From Methanothrix sp. (GTDB lineage Archaea; Halobacteriota; Methanosarcinia; Methanotrichales; Methanotrichaceae), in the NCBI RefSeq assembly GCF_016706325.1, contig NZ_JADJJX010000002.1:186001-250000 (forward strand): a stretch of 64,000 nucleotides of DNA. The letters are read 5' to 3'. The notes beneath the pieces are model-generated. The model saw only the letters and a program-made list of their open reading frames with translations. It ran no database searches and was not told the origin of the DNA. The position numbers were made by a program, and so were the translations under genes. How positions within the stretch are numbered: position 1 is the first letter of the stretch; every line of letters starts with the position of its first letter. Below are positions 1-8,154 of this stretch, piece by piece.

Positions 1-139
1 CTTGCAGCAAAAAACCATTCTTCAGCGATGCCCTGGCACGAAGCGCCTGCTTTCCCGGCTCCTCTACCAGAACGATAACATCCACCTCAAGGATGATCTC
101 GCTGGAAGACAAGATATCGAGTACATCCCGAATCTTCAT
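1..139 (-). CDS. Partial TumE-like (DUF6516) toxin, cut by window edge
   Basis: An open frame starts at ATG 137-139 and runs off the left edge, giving about 46 codons that begin MKIRDVLDILSS. The segment ending in RASLKNGFLL resembles the early beta-strands of the DUF6516/TumE toxin family, where a short hydrophobic segment is followed by a charged strand and a xLKDGxxL-type motif. Its start overlaps the stop of the upstream small gene by ATGA, the tight coupling usual for toxin-antitoxin pairs. The catalytic or C-terminal part lies outside the window, so the family call is inference from about 40 residues. Confidence 0.5.
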   Translation of the reverse strand, partial: MKIRDVLDILSSSEIILEVDVIVLVEEPGKQALRARASLKNGFLLQ

Positions 140-462
140 CCCTGACTTCCTGATAATTTGCCTTCCACACTCAGCCAATAGCTTTTAGCTGACTCATAGG
201 AATCCCAGATGATGAAGTCATCCCACTCTTCAAAGACCTCATCTTCCTTCCGCACCTCTATGCGGCGTTTGAAATCCTCAAAGCTCATATTATATTTTGA
301 CTTCATCTCCAGGATCTTGGAATCGAAGTGATGGATCTTCGCTCTTGCCTGGTCCAGGACTAGATTCTTCAAAGCCTCCTTTTCGTCTTTAAAGAGGCCA
401 ATTTTAACCAGATCGGCTATGGGCTCGAAAACATCCCTGGAGACCTCGATGGTGTCGCTCAT
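136..462 (-). CDS. Small antitoxin-like protein paired with the partial toxin gene
   Basis: This 108-residue protein starts MSDTIEVSRDVFEPIADLV, a short strand followed by helices as in ribbon- or helix-type antitoxins. A charged middle helix (about 40-75) is followed by an acidic, tryptophan-containing C-terminal segment (about 75-100: EEWDDF, WDSYESAKSYW). It ends in an ATGA overlap with the downstream toxin-like gene, so the two would be translated together. I infer the antitoxin role from size, order and overlap; no catalytic motif is visible. The reverse assignment cannot be excluded because the partner is truncated. Confidence 0.55.
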   Translation of the reverse strand: MSDTIEVSRDVFEPIADLVKIGLFKDEKEALKNLVLDQARAKIHHFDSKILEMKSKYNMSFEDFKRRIEVRKEDEVFEEWDDFIIWDSYESAKSYWLSVEGKLSGSQG

Positions 463-568
463 TCTTTCCTCTATTGCTAATACATTTCTGAAGATATAAA
501 TGTATTCTCATCCAATGCGGCCTCATCTATGCTCTCCGCCGGGCCTTCTGCACTGCGCATCTTGATAT

Positions 569-1546
569 TTACTGCATAAACCTCTCGATCAGCTCCAAGC
601 ACGTCGTCTCCAGGCCGCACTGCTGAAGGTGATGGGCCAGGAGGCCTGCCCTCTCGCTGGCTGGATGGTAGACCAGAACCTCTCGGGGTGATACGTGCTC
701 GATCATCCTCATCAGCCCCCGAAAGTCCAGGTGATCGCTCAGCTGGATGGTGGGGTATGAGCTATCACGCCGCCCGGTCAGGAAATATTTTTTTCTTCCC
801 GGCACCTGGTGAAGGCTCCAGGGGGTGACCACATTGAAGCCGCTGCCGTTGACTGGAGTCAGGGGGCCGGCCAAATCCCCCATCAGCTCCTGGGTCAGAA
901 CCAGGCTCTTCTCATCCATGCCGATCTCATCCTTATAGCCCATCGCCCTCATCAGAGCCACTGCCCTCTGCGCTTTGCCAAAGGCATAGGCCCCGAAGCT
1001 TGCCCCCTCCTCCAGAGCCTCATAGAATCCGGCCAGATCATCCTCGAAGATGCAGGAGGGATCATAAGGATCGCCATAATTGGCCTCTGTGACCAGATAA
1101 TCGCAACGGGGCAACTGCTGGTAGTCCTTCACATCCCCGGTGACCAGCACCCTCTCCCCGTTCTCCGTCTGCCAGGAGAAGGCAGATGAGCCTATGGTAT
1201 GGCCGGTGGGATGGGTGTCAACCCTGACCTCCCCCACCATGATGCTCTCCCCCACCTCAAAGGTGCGGCCCATGTACTCCCGCTCATATCGGATCTCCAG
1301 GGCGCGGGCGGTCTGGACTGATGCCACCGCCCGGGGGGAGTTCATGGCCGACTTGCCATGGTGATCGCTATGGGCATGGGTGATCAGATAAGCATCCGGC
1401 TGGGTGCAGGCCTTGGGGGCACGGCTGGTATCAATGGAGAAGAGGTGAGAGTCGAAACGAATGGAGAGATGAGGAGCAAAGTTGCCACGGCTGTTGATCC
1501 TTCTCAGCGGTTCAATGCCGCCCACGGATTTCATTCCCTCCTCCAT
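569..1546 (-). CDS. Metallo-beta-lactamase-fold hydrolase, exonuclease-like
   Basis: The 325-residue protein carries the metal-binding signature HAHSDHHG at residues 57-64 and later metal ligands in HPTGHTIGSS (about 110-120) and TGDVKD (about 136-141). This is the beta-lactamase fold of the mRNA 3'-end-processing/exonuclease-like branch. A late YHPAS stretch near residue 295 fits the C-terminal histidine region of that branch. The protein is probably cytoplasmic and acts on nucleic acid phosphoesters, but the substrate is unknown. It is shorter than the full KH/beta-CASP enzyme encoded at 40666-42573 and lacks KH domains. Translation may start at Met1 or Met5. No operon partner is obvious: about 200 bp separate it from trxA. 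Confidence 0.75.
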   Translation of the reverse strand: MEEGMKSVGGIEPLRRINSRGNFAPHLSIRFDSHLFSIDTSRAPKACTQPDAYLITHAHSDHHGKSAMNSPRAVASVQTARALEIRYEREYMGRTFEVGESIMVGEVRVDTHPTGHTIGSSAFSWQTENGERVLVTGDVKDYQQLPRCDYLVTEANYGDPYDPSCIFEDDLAGFYEALEEGASFGAYAFGKAQRAVALMRAMGYKDEIGMDEKSLVLTQELMGDLAGPLTPVNGSGFNVVTPWSLHQVPGRKKYFLTGRRDSSYPTIQLSDHLDFRGLMRMIEHVSPREVLVYHPASERAGLLAHHLQQCGLETTCLELIERFMQ

Positions 1547-1742
1547 TCTTCTCCTCTCCCTCCCTCAAACTCCTTCTCTCAAACCCAAGAATATGCAAAT
1601 CGGAACCCTGCAGACTCAAAACGATATCCGGGCAATACAGCAACTACATCCGGAGCATATAACAGGCCTTTTTCTTCAGAGGCATCAGCTGTTGAGCTTC
1701 ACAATCTCTTTTTGCTCCTCTGGAGGAAAATGCCGGCACAGC

Positions 1743-2015
1743 TCAGCCAAGAGCCTCATTGATGGCATCAGCCAGTTCCTTCTCAGAGGCGAGCCCCATC
1801 CACCTCTTGATCTCCACGCCGTCCTTTTCCAGTATCAATGTGGGCACCACAAATATGCCCTTCTCCATGGCCAGATCTCCCTCCCGGTCGACATTGATCT
1901 TCTTGAACTCAGCCACATCCTTCATCTTCTCAGCCAGTGCCTCAAAGATCGGGCCCTGCTGCCTGCACGGCCCGCACCAGTCAGCATAAAAGTCCATCAG
2001 TATCGGCTTTGCCAT
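1743..2015 (-). CDS. trxA: Thioredoxin
   Basis: A 90-residue single-domain thioredoxin with the active site WCGPC at residues 13-17 and the cis-proline region FVVPTLIL (about 55-62). It reduces protein disulfides in the cytoplasm. Its ATG overlaps the stop of the upstream siroheme decarboxylase gene (TAATG), so it is probably the last gene of an ahbD-ahbB-trxA transcript. The protein is slightly short for the family (usually 100-110), mainly at the N terminus. Linkage to heme synthesis may reflect a need to keep a cysteine-rich radical SAM enzyme reduced; that is inference. Confidence 0.9.
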   Translation of the reverse strand: MAKPILMDFYADWCGPCRQQGPIFEALAEKMKDVAEFKKINVDREGDLAMEKGIFVVPTLILEKDGVEIKRWMGLASEKELADAINEALG

Positions 2016-2497
2016 TATTCTTCCTCCTCGTCCATTATATCGAATTTGACTCCGATCTTAAATATCCTGCCCGTGGGGAGAACGAGCATCCTTCGACCAG
2101 TGCTTCTTCGGATCTCAGCCAGCACCTCTTGAATGCGCTCCTCTGTGGCCGAGACAGTAAACCACATATTATAGCCGCTCTCATTTGGCCGCAGGTAGTT
2201 ATGAGAGATCTCTTGATACTGATTAACGATCTCGGCCAGTTCATCTGCCTCATCCCTGGAGACCTTCAGGGCAGCCAGGATCCCGCTCCGCCCCAGCCGG
2301 CGCATGTCGAGGATGGGGCCGATCCTCCTCACCAGCCCCCTCTCTTGCAGAGCGTCCAGCCTTTCTATGACCTCCCTCTCCCCCAGGCCCAGAACCTCGC
2401 CCAGATCCCGGAATGGCCTGGAGGTCAGGGGAAATCCCTCCTGAACCAAAGAGAGCAGCCGGAGGTCTATCTCCTCCATCTCCTCCTCCATCTCCAT
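2015..2497 (-). CDS. ahbB: Siroheme decarboxylase subunit, Lrp/AsnC-type
   Basis: The 160-residue protein combines an N-terminal winged helix (about 8-60) with an AsnC-like ligand domain containing SHNYLRPNESGYNMWF (about 96-111), the histidine-bearing loop typical of AhbA/AhbB/NirDLGH proteins. This family removes two acetate carboxyls from siroheme to give 12,18-didecarboxysiroheme in the alternative heme pathway. It sits one base from ahbD and overlaps trxA. AhbA and AhbB are homologous and usually form a heterodimer; no second copy lies in this window, so the A/B assignment is tentative. It could also act as a heme-responsive regulator, because the winged helix is retained. Confidence 0.8.
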   Translation of the reverse strand: MEMEEEMEEIDLRLLSLVQEGFPLTSRPFRDLGEVLGLGEREVIERLDALQERGLVRRIGPILDMRRLGRSGILAALKVSRDEADELAEIVNQYQEISHNYLRPNESGYNMWFTVSATEERIQEVLAEIRRSTGRRMLVLPTGRIFKIGVKFDIMDEEEE

Positions 2498-2498
2498 C

Positions 2499-3464
2499 TT
2501 AAGCCTCCAGGCGGCAGGAGGGATCGGACTGCAGGTAATCCCCGGTCAGGGCATAGGCCCGTGCCCGGCAGCCGCCACAGCTCCGGGAGTAGTCGCACCG
2601 GCCGCATCTTCCCTTCAGCCTTCCCTCACGCAGAGCTTGAAGCTGGGGTGAACTCTCCCATATCTCTATAAAATTCTTTTCCTTTATGCTCCCCACCTTG
2701 AGGGGCAGATAGCCACAGGGATAGACATCACCCTGGCGGGAGAGGAAGACAAACCTCCTCCCGGCCAGACAGCCGCCGCTTCCCCGGCCACGGCCTGGCT
2801 TTTTCAGGCGGGCATACTGGGGTGCGCAGGTGACCTGCACCTCCAGAGTCCTTCGATCGATCTCTCTTTCGATCTGATGGAGAATCTCCTCCTGCCGCTC
2901 TGGGGATACCACCTCCTCCTCCCTTCCCCGGCCGGTCGGAACCAGAAAGAAGAAGTGAAGGGCTGCTGCCCCCAGGCTCTCCGCCAGATCGAAGATCTCT
3001 GTGATCCCGGACTGACTCTTCCGGCTGACAGTGAAGTTGATCTGGAAGTCCACCAGGCCGCGGAGGTTCTCTATCCCCCTCATCGATCTCTCGAAGCTCC
3101 CCTGGCCGCGGACGAGGTCATGCTCTGCCGCCCCCGCCCCATCGAGGCTGATGCTCACCCGCGATACACCAGAAGCAGCAATCATCTGGGCCAGCTCCGG
3201 GGTGATCAGTGTCCCGTTGCTGGCCAATGAGACCCGAATGCCCAGTGATACGGCATGCCTGATGATCTCAAAGAGGTCAGGGCGCAGCAAGGGCTCCCCG
3301 CCGCTGAGGATGAGCATCGGCTGAAGCGGCGCAATGCTCTCCACAAACCTCATAGCCTCGTCTGTCCCCAGCTCCCCTCTGTCCGGCTCAGGGGAGGCAG
3401 AGGCGCGGCAGTACTGACAGGAGAGGTTGCAGGCAGCAGTCAGTTCCCATGCTATTATCAGCAT
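2499..3464 (-). CDS. ahbD: Radical SAM/SPASM heme synthase AhbD
   Basis: A radical SAM protein of 321 residues from the ATG at 3464; a TTG 12 bases upstream is possible. CNLSCQYC gives the CX3CX2C [4Fe-4S] site at residues 12, 16 and 19, followed by SGGEPLL and a C-terminal SPASM-type cluster with CGRCDYSRSCGGC. The pattern, including LVPTGRGRE and the PCGYLPL segment, matches AhbD, which converts Fe-coproporphyrin III to heme b by oxidative decarboxylation. AhbC is the main alternative, being a related radical SAM protein. The gene is immediately upstream of ahbB and trxA. Confidence 0.8.
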   Translation of the reverse strand: MLIIAWELTAACNLSCQYCRASASPEPDRGELGTDEAMRFVESIAPLQPMLILSGGEPLLRPDLFEIIRHAVSLGIRVSLASNGTLITPELAQMIAASGVSRVSISLDGAGAAEHDLVRGQGSFERSMRGIENLRGLVDFQINFTVSRKSQSGITEIFDLAESLGAAALHFFFLVPTGRGREEEVVSPERQEEILHQIEREIDRRTLEVQVTCAPQYARLKKPGRGRGSGGCLAGRRFVFLSRQGDVYPCGYLPLKVGSIKEKNFIEIWESSPQLQALREGRLKGRCGRCDYSRSCGGCRARAYALTGDYLQSDPSCRLEA

Positions 3465-3493
3465 TGCAGTCAACACAGATTGCTCTGGCCAAT

Positions 3494-4522
3494 CTAGAGC
3501 AGTCCCTTCTTCACCAGCAGCTCGGCATTGAGGATGCTCGCCCCCGCCGCTCCGCGCACTGTATTGTGGCCCATGCAGATGAACCTGATTCCCGGCCTGA
3601 TCCTCCCTACAGAGACCGACATCCCATTGCCCCTGCCACGATCCAGCCTGGGCTGGGGTCGATCTGGCTCGTCATTGACTATTAGCGCCTTCTTGGGCAG
3701 GGTGGGCAGATCCCCTAGATCAGGATTGAATTCCAGCATGGCCTTTTTCACCTCTTCTGGCGTGGGATTGTCCCTCATCCTCACCCATAGGGCCTCAGTG
3801 TGGCCGTCCATCACAGGGACCCGGTGGCAGCTTGCACTTATGGCAAAGTCGGCATGGATGATCCTCTCCCCATTGAAGTGGCCCAGGATCTTCTGGGGCT
3901 CAGTCTCACACTTCTCCTCCTCCCCGCCGATATAGGGAATGATATTTCCCAGAATCGCCATGGAGGGCACGCCCTCATAGCCTGCTCCGCTCACCGCCTG
4001 CATAGTGGCCACGTGCACCATCTCTATTCCGAACTTCATCAGGGGCTTCAGGGCCAGGGTGAACATTATGGTTGTGCAGTTGGGATTGGTGGTGATGTAT
4101 CCCTCCCAGCCCCTCTTCTCCCTCTGCACCTTGATCAGATCCAGGTGCTCGTGATTGCACTCCGGTATGAGCAGGGGGACATCATCCATCATGCGATAAG
4201 AGCTGGTATTGCTGGCCACAGCACAGCCGGCAGCAGCAAAGGCAGGCTCCACTGACATAGCATCAGCAGAAGGAAGGGCGGAGAAGACTATATCGGCATC
4301 GACCTCTCTGGGATCGACATTGACCACTGTCATCTCGCCGATGTCACCGGGAAGCTCGCTCTCCAGCCGCCACCTGGCCGCATCCTTGTACCTCTTTCCC
4401 GCGCTCCTCTTCGATGCGGCAAGGCTGGTGAGCTCAAACCAGGGATGATCCTGCAGTCTCTCAATGAAACGCTGTCCCACAGCACCGGTGGCACCTAAGA
4501 CGCCTGCTTTGATCTTGGCCAT
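3494..4522 (-). CDS. asd: Aspartate-semialdehyde dehydrogenase
   Basis: The 342-residue protein starts with an NADP-binding fold, GVLGATGAVGQRF (about 7-19), and has the catalytic cysteine in TTNPNCTTIMF (about 150). It reduces aspartyl-4-phosphate to aspartate semialdehyde on the way to threonine, methionine and lysine. Length and the GRGNGMSVSVGRIRPG segment fit the archaeal/fungal-type enzyme. It lies on the minus strand 17 bp downstream of a CamH-like gene's 3' spacer and upstream of ahbD. No feedback or riboswitch element is visible in its leader. Confidence 0.93.
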   Translation of the reverse strand: MAKIKAGVLGATGAVGQRFIERLQDHPWFELTSLAASKRSAGKRYKDAARWRLESELPGDIGEMTVVNVDPREVDADIVFSALPSADAMSVEPAFAAAGCAVASNTSSYRMMDDVPLLIPECNHEHLDLIKVQREKRGWEGYITTNPNCTTIMFTLALKPLMKFGIEMVHVATMQAVSGAGYEGVPSMAILGNIIPYIGGEEEKCETEPQKILGHFNGERIIHADFAISASCHRVPVMDGHTEALWVRMRDNPTPEEVKKAMLEFNPDLGDLPTLPKKALIVNDEPDRPQPRLDRGRGNGMSVSVGRIRPGIRFICMGHNTVRGAAGASILNAELLVKKGLL

Positions 4523-4618
4523 TATAAATCACCTAAGTTTTGACTGGGGAAGCAAAAGCCGGGGATGTATATATCTCTTGTCCGGAGGAAAAAAGGTTCT
4601 GGATTCTTTTAGAGAGGA

Positions 4619-5218
4619 TCACCGCCCTGCGCAGGCCTTCCTTTGAATGCCGTAACTCTTGGCAAACTCGCAGTTGACCTCTACCACCTCCTCATTGAAG
4701 CCTTTGAGCCCCTCAGGCACAGGGCCCAGAGCATCCGCCTTCTCCTGGGTATCGATGACTCTTCCATGGGGCACGAAGCTTCCCTCTGCCAAAGTGACGC
4801 CTATGACTGCTGCCAGATGGCCGACGAAGCATCCCTTGCCCAGGGTGGAGGCATGAACCACGGAGTTGAAGCCCACAAAGCACTCGTCCCCCATCTTTAT
4901 GGGGCCGTGAACGACTGCTCCATGGGCGATGGAGACACTATCACCCAGCTCGATGGAGCTTCCCTTGAGGCCGTGAAAGACGGCGCTATCCTGGATGTTG
5001 CACTCATCGCCGATGATAATGGGACTGGCCTCATCCGCCCGCAGGGAGACAGAGGGGGCTACATAGACATCCTTGCCAATGCGCACATCGCCTATGATTG
5101 TGGCCGATTCGTCCACATAGGATGAGGAATGGATCTGGGGCATGATCTCAGTGCAGTTCCATGAGGTCTTACAGTTGGCCTTGAGCATATTAGTACCACC
5201 ATCCACAGTATTATCCAT
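4619..5218 (-). CDS. Gamma-class carbonic anhydrase-like (CamH-type) protein
   Basis: A left-handed beta-helix (hexapeptide repeat) protein of 199 residues. The three metal-ligand histidines of the Cam family are present as H82 (VFHGL) and H99/H104 (AHGAVVH), with conserved R60, D72 and Q76 around the site. The acidic loop carrying the proton-shuttle glutamates of Methanosarcina Cam is replaced by a short GLKGSSIE turn, as in CamH-type homologues. Role: probable reversible CO2 hydration in the cytoplasm. An ATG at 5188 with GGTGGT upstream is an alternative start. Other hexapeptide-repeat proteins, such as CaiE-like ones, share the fold, so activity is not assured. Confidence 0.75.
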   Translation of the reverse strand: MDNTVDGGTNMLKANCKTSWNCTEIMPQIHSSSYVDESATIIGDVRIGKDVYVAPSVSLRADEASPIIIGDECNIQDSAVFHGLKGSSIELGDSVSIAHGAVVHGPIKMGDECFVGFNSVVHASTLGKGCFVGHLAAVIGVTLAEGSFVPHGRVIDTQEKADALGPVPEGLKGFNEEVVEVNCEFAKSYGIQRKACAGR

Positions 5219-5550
5219 TCAGCTTAAAGAGATTGCCATTAACGATGATTGCCATTAACGATGATTGCCGAATGAAAAACTGCATCATAAGGAGATTGGC
5301 AGAGCAGTGAATAGACATGTGTAGAAATCCTTGGAATATTATAATCGATAATAGCGATAATTTGCCGCCAAATTTAAATATATGGGAGTCGAAATTAGTA
5401 CAAAGTCATTGAATTATCCAGGAATGACGAGGGAGAGGATGAAAAAGATTTACAAATCAGATTTCATATCTGTATATTATCATTATATTAATTTTTATTT
5501 TTTTGATGTAGAGATGAGAACGAGCATACCGACCGGAAGGTGTTAAACTT
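5219..5550. other. 332-bp divergent intergenic region with direct repeats
   Basis: The spacer separates a minus-strand carbonic anhydrase-like gene from a plus-strand transporter. A 16-bp unit, gattgccattaacgat, is repeated head-to-tail at 5231-5246 and 5247-5262, with a further partial copy to 5269, just upstream of the carbonic anhydrase gene. An archaeal TATA-like stretch, aaatttaaatata, lies near 5370-5383, and 5460-5510 is very AT-rich. I see no coding potential or RNA gene. Confidence 0.5.
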
Positions 5551-6831
5551 ATGGCAAATGATGTGAAGATATTTGGAATGCCGCCTGAATCAGGAAGATG
5601 GATCCTGGTTGTTGTGGGCATATTGATCCAGCTCTGTCTGGGTGCCATTTATGCGTATGGTGTTATAAGAGTCCCATTGCAGAATCATTTCACCGATGTC
5701 CTTGGATTGCAGGTCACAGCAATGGATATGACCTGGCCATTCATCGTCTTCTTATTATTATTCGCGCTGACTATGCCTTTAGCAGGCCCCTACATTCAGA
5801 AGATGGGCCCTAAGAAGGTCTGCACAGTTGGTGGAGCACTTGTGGGGATAGGCTGGATCGCCGCCTCATTCTCCTCCTCACCGCTGATATTGGCTGTTTT
5901 GTATGGTATCATTGGTGGTGTTGGAGTCGGGATCGCCTACGGCTGTCCCATTGCCGTCTCAGCGCAGTGGTTCCCTGATAAGCGTGGATTGGCGGTGGGA
6001 TTGACGGTATTGGGCTTTGGATTCTCTGCTGCCCTGATCGCACCGATAAGCGATCTCTTGGTCGCAGATTATGGTGGGGTTATGAGCGCCTTGAAGATCT
6101 TCGGCATAGCATTCTTCATAATCACTGTGGTGCTCTCCCAGATGCTGAAGGTCCCTCCGGCGGGATGGTGCCCGGCTGGCTGGACAGCCCCCGCGCCAAA
6201 GCCTGGGGCGACAGCAACAGTTGACTTCATGCGCAGCGAGATGCAGAGGAACCCATCCTTCTATGGCCTGTGGTTGTGTTACACCATCGGCTCCCTTGCC
6301 GGCCTCACCGCCATAGGAATCGCCAAGCCAGTGGGGCTTGAGGTGGCGGCGGGTGCGGGCATGGCAGCTGTAGCGGCAGGAGCCCTGATGACCAGCCTGA
6401 CCCTTCCCTTCGCTCTATGCAACGGCCTGGGCAGGCCCATCTTCGGCACACTCACCGACAAGCTGACGCCCAGAAATACAGCGATGGTAACCTATGTGCT
6501 CATCATCATTGCATGCCTGTTGCTCTATACAAATTATACCTCAGTCTTGATGTATACCATCGCCTTTGCCCTCCTCTGGGGATGCCTCGGCGGCTGGCTG
6601 GCCATCGCTCCTACGGCTACGGCGAGCTACTTCGGGATGAAGGATTACGCCAAAAACTATGGACTGGTATTCACTGCTTATGGTATTGGAGCAGTGATAG
6701 GTGGCATAGTCTCGGCCCAGGCCAAGGATATCATGGGAGGGTATCAGCCATTCTTCTTGATTGTGGCAGGGCTGGCGGTGTTGGGCATAATAGTCGCCTT
6801 TGTGCTGATGAAGCCACCGGTTAAGGGATAG
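5551..6831 (+). CDS. Major facilitator superfamily transporter, OxlT-like
   Basis: A 426-residue integral membrane protein with about 12 hydrophobic segments. Segment 1 (GILIQLCLGAIYAYGV, about 23-38) and the loop AQWFPDKRGLAVGL (about 143-156) are characteristic of the oxalate:formate antiporter branch of the MFS. The start ATG follows an AAGGTG ribosome-binding stretch. The transported anion cannot be read from sequence; acetate, formate or other small carboxylates are possible in a methanogen. It stands alone, with a long leader upstream and a DUF1059 gene about 125 bp downstream. Confidence 0.8.
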   Translation: MANDVKIFGMPPESGRWILVVVGILIQLCLGAIYAYGVIRVPLQNHFTDVLGLQVTAMDMTWPFIVFLLLFALTMPLAGPYIQKMGPKKVCTVGGALVGIGWIAASFSSSPLILAVLYGIIGGVGVGIAYGCPIAVSAQWFPDKRGLAVGLTVLGFGFSAALIAPISDLLVADYGGVMSALKIFGIAFFIITVVLSQMLKVPPAGWCPAGWTAPAPKPGATATVDFMRSEMQRNPSFYGLWLCYTIGSLAGLTAIGIAKPVGLEVAAGAGMAAVAAGALMTSLTLPFALCNGLGRPIFGTLTDKLTPRNTAMVTYVLIIIACLLLYTNYTSVLMYTIAFALLWGCLGGWLAIAPTATASYFGMKDYAKNYGLVFTAYGIGAVIGGIVSAQAKDIMGGYQPFFLIVAGLAVLGIIVAFVLMKPPVKG

Positions 6832-6957
6832 TTCATCCTTTAATTTCAATTTTTTTATAAATTAACTTTTTTTCCAATAAGAGCACTTATCGTACATAAC
6901 CTTTATTTGTTATGAACATCAATACCATTGTCATAACAGATATTCTGAGGTGAAATT

Positions 6958-7158
6958 ATGTCCGATGTTGAATATAAGATGTTCTGCTGCAAAGATGTTG
7001 TGCCCACCTGCGGCTTTGAGGTGAAGGCAAAGACGGAGAAGGAATTGATGGAGCATATTCAGGTCCATGCTGAGAGCAGTCACGGCCTGAAGGAGATCAA
7101 GCCAAGCACCATGGAGAAGGTGAAGGCGGCAATAAAAACAGTTACGGTTAAAGAGTGA
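6958..7158 (+). CDS. DUF1059 small protein
   Basis: A 66-residue protein with MFCCKDVVPTCGFEVKAKTE near the N terminus and a conserved HIQVHAESSHG stretch (about 35-45). This is the Cys/His pattern of the DUF1059 family, suggesting a small metal-binding fold. A strong GAGGTGA ribosome-binding site precedes the ATG. A TATA-like ctttatttg lies about 55 bp upstream, near 6901-6909. Function is unknown. It has its own promoter and is followed by a T-rich run facing the end of the ATPase operon. Confidence 0.85.
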   Translation: MSDVEYKMFCCKDVVPTCGFEVKAKTEKELMEHIQVHAESSHGLKEIKPSTMEKVKAAIKTVTVKE

Positions 7159-7233
7159 TACGGGGCGGGCAGATGGGCTTTACCCTGGAATTTTTTTGTC
7201 TTGCCTTTATTTTTATCGTATTGAATTTATATC
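7159..7233. terminator. T-rich convergent terminator region
   Basis: Between the plus-strand DUF1059 gene and the minus-strand atpG end there are several T tracts (ttttttt at about 7192-7198, then tttatttttat). Archaeal transcription stops at such T-rich DNA. For the minus-strand operon the matching signal is less clear, since on that strand the tracts are A-rich. Confidence 0.4.
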
Positions 7234-8127
7234 TTAATTTCTGCCTTCTTCCCGCTTTGCCAAAGCCTCATAGCCTGTCACCACATCCAGCAACTCCGAT
7301 GTGATAGCCTCCTGGCGCTGCCGGTGATATTGAACATTCAGACGATGCTGATAATCCTCGATGTTCCTCTCTGCTGCCTGCATTGACGACAGTCTGCTGG
7401 CGTTCTCGCTGGCCAGGGAATCGACGAAAGCACGATAGAGGGAGAAGAAGAGATAATTCCTCACCAAGGCCGCGAATAACCGGTCAAAATCCATGGAGAA
7501 GGTGGGCAGGGTTCGAGACGGCCACTTTCTCCCGGCAAGCTCCTCAAGCCATTTGACATCCAGAGGAAAGAGCTGATCCATATGCGGGGCGAATACTGCC
7601 CCTGATGCAGGCCGGTTGTAGAACAGGAGCACCCGATCGAAGCCTCTCTCAGCCCTCCATTCCTCAATCCCTATCAACACCTCCAGCATGATGCGGGTGA
7701 TGCCGGGATGGCTGCCAGAGAATGAGAACTGGGACTCTATGGCAAGCCCTGCCTCCAGGAGGCGGGAGACCACCCGCCCGCCCACGGCCAGCACTGCCAG
7801 CTCCTCAGGATCGATCTCCTTCAGTCTGGCCATGGCAAAAGAGGCGATCTGATCGTTGAAGCTGCCGCATAGACCCTGATCGGAGCCGAATATCACCGCC
7901 CCCAGGCGCAGCCTTTCAGGCTCTCTGGCGGCCAGGGGCTCGACCGGTCGATGCATTACCATGATTTAGAGCCCCATCTCTATGGTCCGGCTGTACTCCT
8001 GGAGAGATTGAACCGCCTGCTCGTAGTGATGGATATTGGAGGATGAGATGCTCTTCATTATCCCAACCACTGCATGCAGATCGGCGGCGTTCTTGGCCTT
8101 CCTTCTCAGCCTTTCCAGCCCTTCCAT
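7234..8127 (-). pseudogene. atpG: N-ATPase gamma subunit with an in-frame stop codon
   Basis: Translation from ATG 8125-8127 gives MEGLERLRRKAK and a normal N-terminal helix for 53 codons, ending IEMGL. Codon 54 is TAA (7966-7968 on the plus strand), and the same frame continues as IMVMHRPVEP for 242 more codons with the conserved GSDQGLCGSFN motif. No frameshift is involved; one base change (CAA to TAA) explains it. The full gene would encode 297 residues, normal for gamma. It is the last gene of the operon, 27 bp after atpA. Either the rotor shaft is broken, the two parts are translated separately from ATG 7962, or the base is a sequencing error. Gamma is the central shaft of F1, so a true stop should inactivate coupling. 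Confidence 0.85.
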
Positions 8128-8154
8128 TTCTCTCCTCTTGTCCCCTTACGATGG

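Noticed and set aside
1669..1757. 24-codon minus-strand frame (MRLLAELCRHFPPEE...) overlapping the trxA end
   Set aside because: Too short to support and no family resemblance, although it is oddly amphipathic.
7966..7968. Recoding of TAA in atpG
   Set aside because: No archaeal recoding of TAA is known; nonsense mutation or error is preferred.
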